A DNA stretch of 40,177 bases from NCBI GenBank assembly GCA_965371785.1, contig CBDUZS010000024.1, forward strand, positions 1 through 40,177, written 5' to 3'. Both the position numbers and the translations under genes were made by a program. A model generated the notes under the pieces. That model did no database searches. It worked only from the letters and a program-made list of their open reading frames with translations, and was not told where the DNA came from. Origin of the DNA: CBDUZS01 sp965371785 (GTDB lineage Bacteria; Fermentibacterota; Fermentibacteria; Fermentibacterales; JCC-6). Positions 1 to 9,074 of this stretch are shown one piece after another (position 1 is the stretch's first letter; each line of letters starts with the position of its first letter).

Positions 1-30
1 AACTATCAGTATCCGAACACCTTGTGTATC

Positions 31-60
31 TGCTACCCCTGACGGGATTCGAACTTGTAG
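31..60 (-). other. tRNA 3'-end-like fragment
   Basis: Read on the minus strand, these 30 bases resemble the last part of a tRNA. There is a T-loop TTCGAAT (53-47), a 3' T-stem strand CCCGT, a 7-base acceptor strand CAGGGGT, an A at the discriminator position, then GCA. The 5' T-stem strand is ACAAG, which gives only three of five pairs. No anticodon arm, D arm or complementary acceptor strand lies upstream, so this is not a working tRNA. It could be the scar of a tRNA-targeted integration, a decayed tRNA, or chance. Confidence 0.4.
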
Positions 61-141
61 AGTGATAATCGCATTATTTCATGTAATGTGTCTTTTAGAG
101 TAATACATCGAGAAGGATGTTCCAGATACCGGGGGTCCGGG

Positions 142-2364
142 TCAGCGATAGAATCCCTGGGGTGTGATGCTGTCAAGATCGGGATAGAGGTATTTGTACA
201 CCTGGTAGTTATGGTGCACTATCTCAGTGTACTTCTTTGTTTCGTTGTAGGTTATCCTGCTGAAGAACTCCTCGGGCGAAACGGAGCCTGCTCCCCATCT
301 CATGGCGTTGTGCGGTCCACCGTTGTATCCGGCTAAAGTACTGTAGACGTGATCGAACCCCTCATTCACCTCTGAGATGTAGCAAAGGCCGTATTCGACA
401 GAGACTTCAGGGCGGTAGAGAATGTCCGGGGAATAGTTCTCCCAGCCATGTTCGAGCGCTACGTACTCGGATGTGCTGGGAATCATCTGTATCAGCCCTC
501 TCGCGCCGGCAGTGGAGTAGCATGCCGGCTGGAAAGCGCTTTCCTGTTTCATTATTGCCCATGCAAGCTCTGGTTCGAGGTTGTATTTCTCACACGCCTC
601 CATGATCAGCTCGGGCCAGGCAGCTGGAAACCTGAGCATCCATAAATCCCTCGGGCGTTCTTCCGGAGGTGAAAGACTCCACATCCGCCAGGCTGCCGAT
701 GGAGACCTCTCCCATACCCCATTCTCTAGGTAGAACGGACCGAGGAAGAAGGCACCTCCCGCTTCGCTTTCAGCGAGAAGGAACTCGTCAACGGCCCATT
801 TCCTGTAACCTCCTCGGAGGAGGAGAAGCCCCCTCCATGCTGCATCCGGAGGTTCGGCAGGAGGTCTTTCATACCGTGTCATCCAGTCGGCCAGCGGCTC
901 ATCTGTGGCAACCGGCTGCCATGAAGGCAGCCCCAGATACTCTCGTGCAAATTCCGCAGGAAGGCTTTCGGGCTTGTCTGCGATAAGACGTTCGAGTACA
1001 CTTCTCCCCTCTTCCAGGTCACCCAGCTCGATGAGCAGACGGCCGCGCCAGTACCTCGATGCCGGTCTGTAGACGCTAGAAGTCCATCTGGAGTTGAAGT
1101 TGCCGAATTCCTCCGCAGCATCATGTGTTCTGCCGAGTTTCATCAAACCGATGCAGTAGTAGAAATGAGCATCGTCCGCGGTGACGTTGCCGGAGTTCTG
1201 CGTGAACGATTCCCTCAGCCAGGGCAGAGCCTCCTCCCAGCGAGCGTTCTCCGCGAGAAGACTGCCAATGTACCATGGTAGGTTTCCCATTCTGGTGTTG
1301 CCGGGATATCCGGTCTCGAACTCGCGGAGCCAGTACAGCCCTTCTTCGACCTGCCCTATGTTCGCCAGGTTTCGACCGAGGTAAATGGTCGCGTTTGCGG
1401 CATCATCACCGTCAGGCCAGGTTGCGAGGTAGCGCCGCAGCATGTTTATGGCTTCATCGTACTGCCCGAGTCTGTCCCTTGTCCTCGCGGCAAGGTAGAA
1501 GAGATGCGCAGGTGGAGAAGCGGAGTTCAATGCAAGGTCGTGCAGCTCATTCCAGAGTCCGCCGGTGTAGAAGGGATTCGTAACCTCCGCGGCCAGTGTG
1601 CTGTCCATACGCAGGTATGGTCTGAGAATCCGATAGGCTTCAGCATGCATGTCACCGGCCGGCCACAGCCTGAAGGACTCGAACAGATCGTCCATCCAGC
1701 CTGGTGAGCCCTTTCTGTAGAAACCCCTGAAGTGGTAGAAAGCAGCGAGCAGCTCCTGGTTGTCGGAGCTGCCGACCTGCTCGAAGAGCTCCGCTGCAGC
1801 TTCGAGATCCCCTGTGGCCGTGAGAGCCCTGTACATTGCCAGCATTCGATCGTTTGCTGCGCTCTTCGGAAGATCGTCTGGTACGTATCTGAGGACTTCG
1901 AGAGCCAGGGCCGGATTGGTGTGGGCAAGAAGGGTTTCAGCCGTGGCAAGCGCAACGTATTCCGGAAGAGGGTAATCACACCTTGCCAGTCCGTAGATGA
2001 GATCCACGACAACATCGGACCCCCCGATATCCAGAGCCATGAAGGCACTCAGGGAGTCAGGATCTTCGAGAAGCAGTTTTGCACAGACGGGTGAGTGCAT
2101 ACCGGAAGCACTTGCCGCGGCAAGTGCAAGGCGGTGTCGATCGGGATCGTACGGGGTTCTGATAAGAGCAGCGTAAACGTAAGAGAGATGAGCGTCATCC
2201 GCAAAACCTGCGGTCAGGAGAGAATCGGCTTCAGCCTCTACCAGAAGGCTTTTCTCGCGCCCGGACAACCCGTCGTACTCGTTCTCCAGGTCCGAAGCGG
2301 GTCTGCACCCGATAAGAAGAACCGCGAGAAACGCTGCCGGAATGAGCAGAATTGCTTGCGTCAA
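142..2364 (-). CDS. slt: Slt-type lytic transglycosylase lipoprotein with helical repeats
   Basis: 740 aa. It probably cleaves the MurNAc-GlcNAc bond of peptidoglycan in the periplasm, forming 1,6-anhydro ends. The N-terminus is a lipoprotein signal with lipobox LIGC (Cys20). Residues of about 40-580 are helical TPR-like repeats, as in the superhelical body of Slt70. The SLT domain spans about 590-730, with catalytic Glu608 in KQESAF, then the GLIQMIPST and AGYNGG motifs. The start is TTG, overlapping the upstream stop as TTGA, which suggests translational coupling; no ATG in frame would keep the signal peptide. It is the last gene of a four-gene minus-strand operon that also begins with a lytic transglycosylase. 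Length and architecture fit the Slt family; the exact ortholog is uncertain. Confidence 0.88.
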   Translation of the reverse strand: MTQAILLIPAAFLAVLLIGCRPASDLENEYDGLSGREKSLLVEAEADSLLTAGFADDAHLSYVYAALIRTPYDPDRHRLALAAASASGMHSPVCAKLLLEDPDSLSAFMALDIGGSDVVVDLIYGLARCDYPLPEYVALATAETLLAHTNPALALEVLRYVPDDLPKSAANDRMLAMYRALTATGDLEAAAELFEQVGSSDNQELLAAFYHFRGFYRKGSPGWMDDLFESFRLWPAGDMHAEAYRILRPYLRMDSTLAAEVTNPFYTGGLWNELHDLALNSASPPAHLFYLAARTRDRLGQYDEAINMLRRYLATWPDGDDAANATIYLGRNLANIGQVEEGLYWLREFETGYPGNTRMGNLPWYIGSLLAENARWEEALPWLRESFTQNSGNVTADDAHFYYCIGLMKLGRTHDAAEEFGNFNSRWTSSVYRPASRYWRGRLLIELGDLEEGRSVLERLIADKPESLPAEFAREYLGLPSWQPVATDEPLADWMTRYERPPAEPPDAAWRGLLLLRGGYRKWAVDEFLLAESEAGGAFFLGPFYLENGVWERSPSAAWRMWSLSPPEERPRDLWMLRFPAAWPELIMEACEKYNLEPELAWAIMKQESAFQPACYSTAGARGLIQMIPSTSEYVALEHGWENYSPDILYRPEVSVEYGLCYISEVNEGFDHVYSTLAGYNGGPHNAMRWGAGSVSPEEFFSRITYNETKKYTEIVHHNYQVYKYLYPDLDSITPQGFYR

Positions 2365-3974
2365 CTACCGCTCTCCGAGTACCTGGCCATCTCGTTGTCG
2401 ATCTCGGGATTGTTGGGTGCGAGCTCCTTTGCCCTGTTCATCAGCTCGATTGCCTCACTGTGCCTGCCGGTAGCGGAGAGGGCTCTGCCATAGGCGATCA
2501 TCGTGCGGATCGAGGGTGTTTCATCCTCGAGGAATTCCTTCAGGAAATCAATCGTTTCCTGCGGTCTGCCCGCGTCGATGAGGAGCACTCCTAGCCCGGA
2601 TATGGCCTGATCGAGATCGGGATCGAGCTGAAGCGACTTTCTGAAGGACTCCTCGGCCCCTTCTATATCATTCTCTGCGGCTTTGACGTGTGCGAGGTTC
2701 GACCAGAGCTCCGGTCTGTCGGAATCTATCATCAGGGCTTTCTCAATCGAATTCTGTGCAAGGCTGTACTCAGCGTTGTTGAAGTGCCTGATGGCCAGGC
2801 TGTTCAACTTGTCTATCTCGTCGTTGTCTGCGTTCTCCCTGTGCCTTTCCACGAGCTCCAGCATCTTGCTGAGGCTCTCCTTCTGCTGCTCTGATGAATC
2901 TGTGACAATCTTTTCCACTGAATCCAGTGCACTGCTGCTCTTCTCGAGTGCTCCCGAAGCTTCTTCGAGGAGCTTACTCGCCTCTTCGCGGAAGTCCGCT
3001 ATCTTCTCCGTCAGTTTCTCTCCCAGCATTTTCACCGAATCGGGGAATATGTCCATCCTGCTGGAGAGATTCGCGAATTTATCTTCGAGAAGTGCGTGTC
3101 TCTTGTCATCGGATTCGTGTACAGCGCCAATCATGCCATCGGCAACCTTGAGAAGGTCTCCATCGATATCTGCCAGTTTGTCTACAAGCTCGGGATGAGG
3201 TGGATGCTCGACGATCATCGCGGTCTTTTCATCGATAGTGCCGACAATGGTCTCGGCGGCCTTGTTCACCTGAGCGCCGATATCTTCGAGTTTAGATACC
3301 AGATCTTCGTGCGGAGGACGATCGGCGATCTTCTCGGCTGCCTTCATCTGTTTCTTCACCTGCTCTATTACGCCGTCGGTACTTGATCTGATTCCGGAGA
3401 GTAATTCCTCGAGTGCTGCCATCTTCTCGACCGCAGTTGCTCCCGAATCGGCAATACCCTTGACGAGCTTCTCCTCGAGTGCACTCATCCGTTCGAGAAC
3501 GGTGGTGCCGTTGCCGTTGAGACCATCAAGCCCCTTGACGAGTTTGTCTCCGGAGCTCTTGAACGTCTTCTCTATCTTGACGAGTTTCTTATCGAGAGAA
3601 TCGACTTTGCCGAAGCCTTTGTCCAATGCTGTCTGGATTTTCTTTGCGGTCTTGTCGAGAGCTTCGATTGCGATGGATACATCCGATTTCTGCGGCTCTC
3701 CTTCACCGCTCTCGCCCTCAACCCGGACGGTTACAGCCTCTCCGGAAGAGAGACCTCCAGCAAGTAACTCGAGTTTCTCATTTGATTTCTCGAGCAGTTC
3801 TGCAAGCCTGTCGAGTTTGTTCGGAACCGCTTCCTTGATAACTCCGTCGATCGATTCAAGCTTCTGTGTCACCACCACCAGCTGCTTGCTGATGGCAAAG
3901 ACCAGTTTGCCCAACTCGGTGAGTAACTGCTCGGTGTTCATTTCCGTACCATTCGAAGCAGGCGTATCGGCCAT
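2361..3974 (-). CDS. Coiled-coil protein with C-terminal TPR repeats
   Basis: 537 aa, no signal peptide or membrane segment, so probably cytoplasmic. Residues of about 15-380 are heptad-rich and highly charged. They hold internal repeats: KLVKG at 144 and 169, each followed by a similar ERMSALEE/EKMAALEE stretch, and a PPHxxLVxKLxDI unit at 220 and again at 258. Residues 389-535 form about four TPRs. The ATG is preceded by AGGAGA at good spacing. It lies between a 1197-aa repeat protein and an Slt-type transglycosylase and overlaps the latter by 3 nt. I do not recognise the family. The shape (long coiled coil plus TPR) suggests a scaffold or adaptor, which is inference. Confidence 0.75.
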   Translation of the reverse strand: MADTPASNGTEMNTEQLLTELGKLVFAISKQLVVVTQKLESIDGVIKEAVPNKLDRLAELLEKSNEKLELLAGGLSSGEAVTVRVEGESGEGEPQKSDVSIAIEALDKTAKKIQTALDKGFGKVDSLDKKLVKIEKTFKSSGDKLVKGLDGLNGNGTTVLERMSALEEKLVKGIADSGATAVEKMAALEELLSGIRSSTDGVIEQVKKQMKAAEKIADRPPHEDLVSKLEDIGAQVNKAAETIVGTIDEKTAMIVEHPPHPELVDKLADIDGDLLKVADGMIGAVHESDDKRHALLEDKFANLSSRMDIFPDSVKMLGEKLTEKIADFREEASKLLEEASGALEKSSSALDSVEKIVTDSSEQQKESLSKMLELVERHRENADNDEIDKLNSLAIRHFNNAEYSLAQNSIEKALMIDSDRPELWSNLAHVKAAENDIEGAEESFRKSLQLDPDLDQAISGLGVLLIDAGRPQETIDFLKEFLEDETPSIRTMIAYGRALSATGRHSEAIELMNRAKELAPNNPEIDNEMARYSESGS

Positions 3975-4041
3975 ATGAAATCTCCTCTGCTTTATCTATC
4001 CGTTAACCTGTTGTGCATCCGAATTCATCAGTCGAACGCTG

Positions 4042-7000
4042 CTACAGCATCGATATAAGATCAAGGTTTCGATCACCCGAAATTGGAGAAATGTTCAACT
4101 CTGGATGGTGCTCTGCGAGGAATCGGCGTACGGCATTTCTGTCAGCCCCGCTCCCCGATGTGTCAAGCACCCATTCGAGTCTGGCCAGGAACCTGGTATC
4201 GCCAGAGTCTCTGAAACATTTCAGCCACAATCTCGCTGCAGTGTCTCTCCTGCCGAGTTTCCAGCTGGAATGGGCCAGAATATCGAGTTCGGTTACCGAA
4301 AGCTCTTCTTCGACCGTCGCCAGCTCGGAAACGGCAAGATCGGCCTGCATATTCTGCAGAAACGACTTTGCCCTGAATGCGGGAGAGCCTTCGGGGTTGC
4401 TTCTGTCCTTACTGAGCCCTTTGCTGACGGCTGAGAGAAGCTCGTTATCGTTACTCGTCAGAGCGAGTTCAGATGCCTCTCTGAAGAGCTCACCTGCCAG
4501 CAGGAGCCTGACTATATTCTTCTCAGGCGTACCGGATGAAATGTGGTTGTAGCAGTGCAGAGCAAGGGATTTCAACTTTGTAGACAGATCATCTCTTCCG
4601 GAACTGATCAACTTGAGGCCGAAACCGGCGATCAATTCCTCTGAAATGCCTGATTCAGTAAGCGCCGATACTATCTGATCGATCTCCTCGCCCGGGAGAT
4701 CTGCCAGATCAACATCGTTCATTGTTCTTTCCAGGACCTTTTCGAGCAGCTCGGGAACGCGAATACCTGCCCAGAAATCAGAGCTTTCGATATTTCCATC
4801 GATGAACTCCTCGTAAAGTTTTTCAGCCGAGTGTCTCCGCCAGGGCTCCTGTCCATGTGAAGCAATCCTCTTTCGAACATCGTTAGCCAGTGAGCGGTAC
4901 CTGGAAGAAGCGGCGAGCTGGGCCAGCAGGAAAAGGGCTTCAGCATCAACCTCCGGCTTCCATTCAGCGGATGCGGTACGGATCATCTCCTCGGATACAC
5001 TGACCGGGGAATCGGAATGCCTTTTGGACAGTGCTGCAAACTCTTCTGCGTTTCGTTCGGCAAGGCTGCAGAGAATCTGGAGGGAAGGCGAGTTGCCGGC
5101 TCTTCCAGTGAAGCGTTTCGCAACTACGGGTTTGAGTTCAATGGTTCGGCAGAGGATCTCGTTCGAGTCAAGTCCAAGATCGTAGCGATCGGAAAGCGTC
5201 GCGGCAAAGATCAGCGCCTCCGGTTCTTCGTACCTGTTTCCCATATCAAGCGACAGCGCTGCATACTCCCCTGCGTTATCCGTAGAGATATCGAGCAGAC
5301 CTGTTGCCTGGGTCCTGAAATCATCGAACCTCTCAGTGGATGCCAGAGCCCTGATGTAGGCATCCATCAGGGGAACGACACCGTGTTTATCCTGAACCGC
5401 GCTCTCGAGAAATGCGAGCACGACCGGTTCCGTCAGAACGGGCTGCAGCCAGCGGGCGCTTTCATCGAATCTGTCATCCCGGGAACAAGTTTCCGCAAGG
5501 GCAATACGAACTTCGGGACCGGGTGATTCCTCGAGTAGTTTCTCGAGAATCTTGCTGGCAAGCTCTGCGGTCCGCTTGCTGGAAGCAGCAGTCTTCAGTG
5601 GTTCCAGAGCCGCGGAGAACTTTCCCGATGTGACGAGACGACAGCCTTCTGTAAGGTTCTTGAGATCGGGATCGTCAACCTGGAGACCATCCGCGGCGGA
5701 ACCTGCTAAACCTATATTCCCCATGGATATGAGTGTATCAAGCCTGAAGAACAGTTCTTCGGATGGATTGTCCCACGAGAGCCTGTGAACAAGGGTTGTG
5801 CGCCACTGCTCATCAGCGCCGTCACGCGTAGCATCCATTATTCTGGCTGCAATCCTGCCGCGGCCAGCCGCGTTGAACAGGGGAAGCATCTTTTCGAGGT
5901 CCAGCTGTTTCAGGGTATCCGCCGGCAGTTTCCTGACCTTGTCGGCTACCATTCCTGCAACGGGTCGGTGCGAGCACGCGAGTTCGAAGAACCTGTTGGT
6001 CTGAGGGATATCGGCCTGTGAGAGCGCGGCAATACCGGAAACTATCGCCTCTAGAGGCGTGGCGGGTGAGAATGAAGAGGCAAGAAGCTCCTCAGCCCTT
6101 TCTTCGGGAAGGTTAGCTGCAAGTATCTCCTCGAGCCCGTGTTCGGGAACTTTCTCGCCGGTCAACAGGAGTTCGAACCAGTCGACGGCAGATTCCTCAG
6201 TGCTGCCGGCACCATACTTTGCAGCCGCTCTTACCCGACGCAACTCCGGATGATCACCCATGAGAGAGTCGAATCTGTCGAGGACCTGGAGAATGTCCTG
6301 TCTTGATCTGAGATCGGTTCTGGCAGAGAGATGATCAAGAGTAGCCCTGGCTTCGCTTTTCCTGTCCTTGACCAGCATTACGACGGCCATGAGTGTCAGA
6401 ATGGCAGCGCTCTCCCGATCTCTCGCAAGCAGTTTCTGGACCTGATTAGTCACCCAGTCGGGCATGTCCACTACGAGTTTGCTCAGGATCTCAATAGCAT
6501 CGGTGACCGAGCCTTTGTCTATGAGGTACGATGAGAGAAAGCGTGCAATCATGTTCTCTCTGTCGAGATCTTCGGCAAGGAATTCCCTGCATACCTGAAC
6601 CACTGGTGAGTTATCGATATCGTCCGATTCGAATGCTTTTTCCATTGCATCGAATCCTCCAGTGTGCTCACCTCTGATCCTTCTTATCCTTGCAAGCAGA
6701 AGGAGCGGCCTGGCAAGGTTCCGATAGCTCGATGCGAGCTGCGATGCGGTACGTTCACACTCGTCAGAGGTTTCTCCCTTTTCCAGAAGGGTCTCGATCA
6801 CGCGGCATGAATCATCAGGCCTGTTTACGGAAGAGAGAAGCCTGGCAAGAGCTATGTGCGCAGCAGGGCTGTCATCAACCGGAATGATCTCCTTCTCGAC
6901 AATGGAAATTGCTTCGTCGATGACTTCTTCCTCGGCTTCGAAGATGTTAGGCAGCTCGAGCAGGGCCTTGTCGAAATTGCCCATGGCGATATGGATTCTT

Positions 7001-7635
7001 ATCCTGCTCAGGTATAGCACCGGGTCTTTCCCGCCCCCCCGGGAGACAATCCAGGCGCTCAGTTGAGCCAGCGCCTCGTTCGGGTATCTCGATTTCCGGG
7101 CAACAGAAAGAAGAACATCCATAGCCTCGGTGATCCTGCCCTTGCGATAGAGGGCAACACTCCAGCCGAGGAATCGGTCGATATCGGTGCCGACACCGCC
7201 GTCTCCCGAATACTTCTCGGCAGAAATAACCGCGTTTTCGAGAACCTCAATCATTCTGGCCTCGGTCATCCTGTCGACTCTGTTCAGGAGTTCTATCATT
7301 CCGGAGAATTCGCGCTGCCTCAGTTTCAGGGTCCAGATTGCCCTGAGCAGTTCAAAGGACCTCGTGAATTGAAGGTGTCTGTCCTCGAGAAGTTTCTTTA
7401 CGGGCCCCCTCAGCTCGGAATGGGATTTGATAATTCTGTCGGAAAGCCTGGCTGCGAGGTCGGGATGACCAATATCCATGAGGAAGGCAAGCAGTCCCCT
7501 TGCGACATCCCGCTCTTCCATGAGGACATCCATCTCGTCCTCGATCATTACAGCAGCCTGATCGACCATATCATCCTGGGCAAGTTTCCTGATCTTCTTG
7601 AGCAATCTTTTGGGTTTTGACTCAAACACTGCCAT
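4042..7635 (-). CDS. Very large helical-repeat (TPR-like) protein, function unknown
   Basis: 1197 aa, no signal peptide and no hydrophobic segment. Almost the whole length is alpha-helical. Recurring helix pairs (for example GRITEAMDVLLSVARKS, GNFDKALLELPNIFEAE, KSEARATLDHLSARTDL) look like degenerate TPR repeats. The N-terminus is basic (ESKPKRLLKKIRK). No catalytic motif is visible. The ATG has an AGGGAA upstream and starts 8 nt after the LysM transglycosylase stop; 67 nt separate it from the coiled-coil gene downstream. It is clearly coding because an uninterrupted frame of this length has coherent composition. I cannot name it. Its size and placement suggest an assembly platform or a protein-binding solenoid linked to the envelope genes around it; this is inference. 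Confidence 0.8.
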   Translation of the reverse strand: MAVFESKPKRLLKKIRKLAQDDMVDQAAVMIEDEMDVLMEERDVARGLLAFLMDIGHPDLAARLSDRIIKSHSELRGPVKKLLEDRHLQFTRSFELLRAIWTLKLRQREFSGMIELLNRVDRMTEARMIEVLENAVISAEKYSGDGGVGTDIDRFLGWSVALYRKGRITEAMDVLLSVARKSRYPNEALAQLSAWIVSRGGGKDPVLYLSRIRIHIAMGNFDKALLELPNIFEAEEEVIDEAISIVEKEIIPVDDSPAAHIALARLLSSVNRPDDSCRVIETLLEKGETSDECERTASQLASSYRNLARPLLLLARIRRIRGEHTGGFDAMEKAFESDDIDNSPVVQVCREFLAEDLDRENMIARFLSSYLIDKGSVTDAIEILSKLVVDMPDWVTNQVQKLLARDRESAAILTLMAVVMLVKDRKSEARATLDHLSARTDLRSRQDILQVLDRFDSLMGDHPELRRVRAAAKYGAGSTEESAVDWFELLLTGEKVPEHGLEEILAANLPEERAEELLASSFSPATPLEAIVSGIAALSQADIPQTNRFFELACSHRPVAGMVADKVRKLPADTLKQLDLEKMLPLFNAAGRGRIAARIMDATRDGADEQWRTTLVHRLSWDNPSEELFFRLDTLISMGNIGLAGSAADGLQVDDPDLKNLTEGCRLVTSGKFSAALEPLKTAASSKRTAELASKILEKLLEESPGPEVRIALAETCSRDDRFDESARWLQPVLTEPVVLAFLESAVQDKHGVVPLMDAYIRALASTERFDDFRTQATGLLDISTDNAGEYAALSLDMGNRYEEPEALIFAATLSDRYDLGLDSNEILCRTIELKPVVAKRFTGRAGNSPSLQILCSLAERNAEEFAALSKRHSDSPVSVSEEMIRTASAEWKPEVDAEALFLLAQLAASSRYRSLANDVRKRIASHGQEPWRRHSAEKLYEEFIDGNIESSDFWAGIRVPELLEKVLERTMNDVDLADLPGEEIDQIVSALTESGISEELIAGFGLKLISSGRDDLSTKLKSLALHCYNHISSGTPEKNIVRLLLAGELFREASELALTSNDNELLSAVSKGLSKDRSNPEGSPAFRAKSFLQNMQADLAVSELATVEEELSVTELDILAHSSWKLGRRDTAARLWLKCFRDSGDTRFLARLEWVLDTSGSGADRNAVRRFLAEHHPELNISPISGDRNLDLISML

Positions 7636-7643
7636 TGTATTCC

Positions 7644-9014
7644 CTATTCCGGTCTGATTACTAGAACCTCATCGATACCGAGCAACGAGTTCTCCTTGGA
7701 GTTCAGCTGCATTATCTGTTCTATAGAAACATCGTATCTCACGGCAAGACCCCACATCGTATCACCCTCTTCAACCATATGCGTGAGCCTGCCGCCACCA
7801 GATATTATTTCTACCGTATCCTCACCCTCGAGGAAAGCCGGAGTTCCCATGAGCTGCAGCACCTGCCCCGGAAAGATCATCTCAGAAGGAGCCATGTCAT
7901 TCCAGACGGCGACCTCTCTGGAGCTGACTCCCACCAGGGCACCAATCGCACCAAGGGTGTCTCCTGACCTCACGGTATACTGAAAATAACCGGGTCTGTC
8001 ACCAGCAGAAGCGTTGACCGGACTTCTTTGCGAGCATGGAAGCTCAATCCATGTACCGGCTACAAGATCAATTCCCGAGTTGACCGAAACGAGGCTGTCC
8101 CTGTTGACGCCAAATGACTGAGCAAGCCCGGTCCAGCTGTCACCGTAACGAACCAGATATCTCGATCTGTCCATGCTCCAGCTCACGGAAAAGACAAGCC
8201 CCGCTCTGTCGAAAGGAACTATTATCTCCCAGCCGTCACCTTCGGGCGGAGTATTTTCAACCAGGTAGCATCTGTTGTACTTGAACATCGTATCGACCGG
8301 AATACCCGTCTCGAGTGCCACGATCCTCAGATCCAGGCCCGGCGGAACCATTACGATAGAGAGACCCTCTGTGTCCAGGTCAACCTGATTGTATGCATCT
8401 GCAGCTGCTGCGAATCTCGGAACGAAATTGTCTGTTTCCCCCGGCAGCTCTATTTCTCCGAATCTGGAGCCACCATTCCGGAGAGCGTTGAGGACAACAC
8501 CTTCTCCGCAATTGTATGCTGCGATGGCCAGAGACCAGTCATCGAACAGACCGTACAGGTATCGCAGGTACCTTGCGGCAGCCCTTGTGGATTCGATCCA
8601 GGAGTATCTTTCGTCGACGTGTTCGGTCATCTCGAGGTTCCAGAATCTCGCAGTCTCCCTCATGAACTGCCATGGTCCTGCCGCACCGACTCCAGAGTAA
8701 TCGCTTACGTAGTACTCGCTCTCTATCCAGGGAAGGGCACCGATCTCGACCGGAACACCTTCAGCGACAAGAATACGTTCTATGAGCCCCTTCAGCTGCC
8801 CGGAGGCAGGAAAATTCTCTGGAGAGTACCGTGCGGCGTTCACTCCTGACGTTTCGCAGGAAACCAGAGGAGATGCATGCTCCAGTTCTGCGCAAAAGGA
8901 GCCATGCAATGCGGGAAGGACGGGTGTGATACTGACGGAAGCAGGAGTTTCCTGTTGGAGAACCTGTCTATACGATTGTGTTACCCTTGCTCCCGAACAG
9001 GCGACAACTACCAA
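7644..9014 (-). CDS. mltD: MltD-like lytic transglycosylase with three LysM domains
   Basis: 456 aa from the TTG at 9014. The SLT domain is at about 72-215, with catalytic Glu98 in PWIESEYY, then AAGPWQFM and IAAYNCGEG, as in MltD. Three LysM peptidoglycan-binding repeats follow at about 285-325, 345-390 and 410-455. It should act on peptidoglycan from the periplasmic face of a membrane. The start is a problem. From TTG the protein begins MVVVAC, a lipobox-like Cys6 with too little signal sequence before it. The frame is open upstream and encodes LIRFARHWIIHAFWSTLVVVAC, a convincing signal peptide, but without ATG, GTG or TTG. A near-cognate start (CTG 9062, ATT 9071 or similar) is possible. 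It is the first gene of the operon and divergent from asd. Confidence 0.87.
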   Translation of the reverse strand: MVVVACSGARVTQSYRQVLQQETPASVSITPVLPALHGSFCAELEHASPLVSCETSGVNAARYSPENFPASGQLKGLIERILVAEGVPVEIGALPWIESEYYVSDYSGVGAAGPWQFMRETARFWNLEMTEHVDERYSWIESTRAAARYLRYLYGLFDDWSLAIAAYNCGEGVVLNALRNGGSRFGEIELPGETDNFVPRFAAAADAYNQVDLDTEGLSIVMVPPGLDLRIVALETGIPVDTMFKYNRCYLVENTPPEGDGWEIIVPFDRAGLVFSVSWSMDRSRYLVRYGDSWTGLAQSFGVNRDSLVSVNSGIDLVAGTWIELPCSQRSPVNASAGDRPGYFQYTVRSGDTLGAIGALVGVSSREVAVWNDMAPSEMIFPGQVLQLMGTPAFLEGEDTVEIISGGGRLTHMVEEGDTMWGLAVRYDVSIEQIMQLNSKENSLLGIDEVLVIRPE

Positions 9015-9030
9015 GGTTGACCAGAAAGCA

Positions 9031-9067
9031 TGTATTATCCAGTGTCTGGCAAACCTGATCAGGAAGG
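9031..9067 (+). promoter_or_regulatory. Divergent mltD/asd spacer with asd Shine-Dalgarno
   Basis: Only 60 bp separate the TTG taken for the transglycosylase from the TTG of asd. AGGAAGG at 9061-9067 sits 7 nt before TTG 9075 and decides the asd start. TATTAT at 9033-9038 is the best -10 candidate for asd, but no convincing -35 is found at the right distance. If the transglycosylase starts upstream, its signal-peptide codons occupy this whole spacer. Confidence 0.4.
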
Positions 9068-9074
9068 AAATGAA

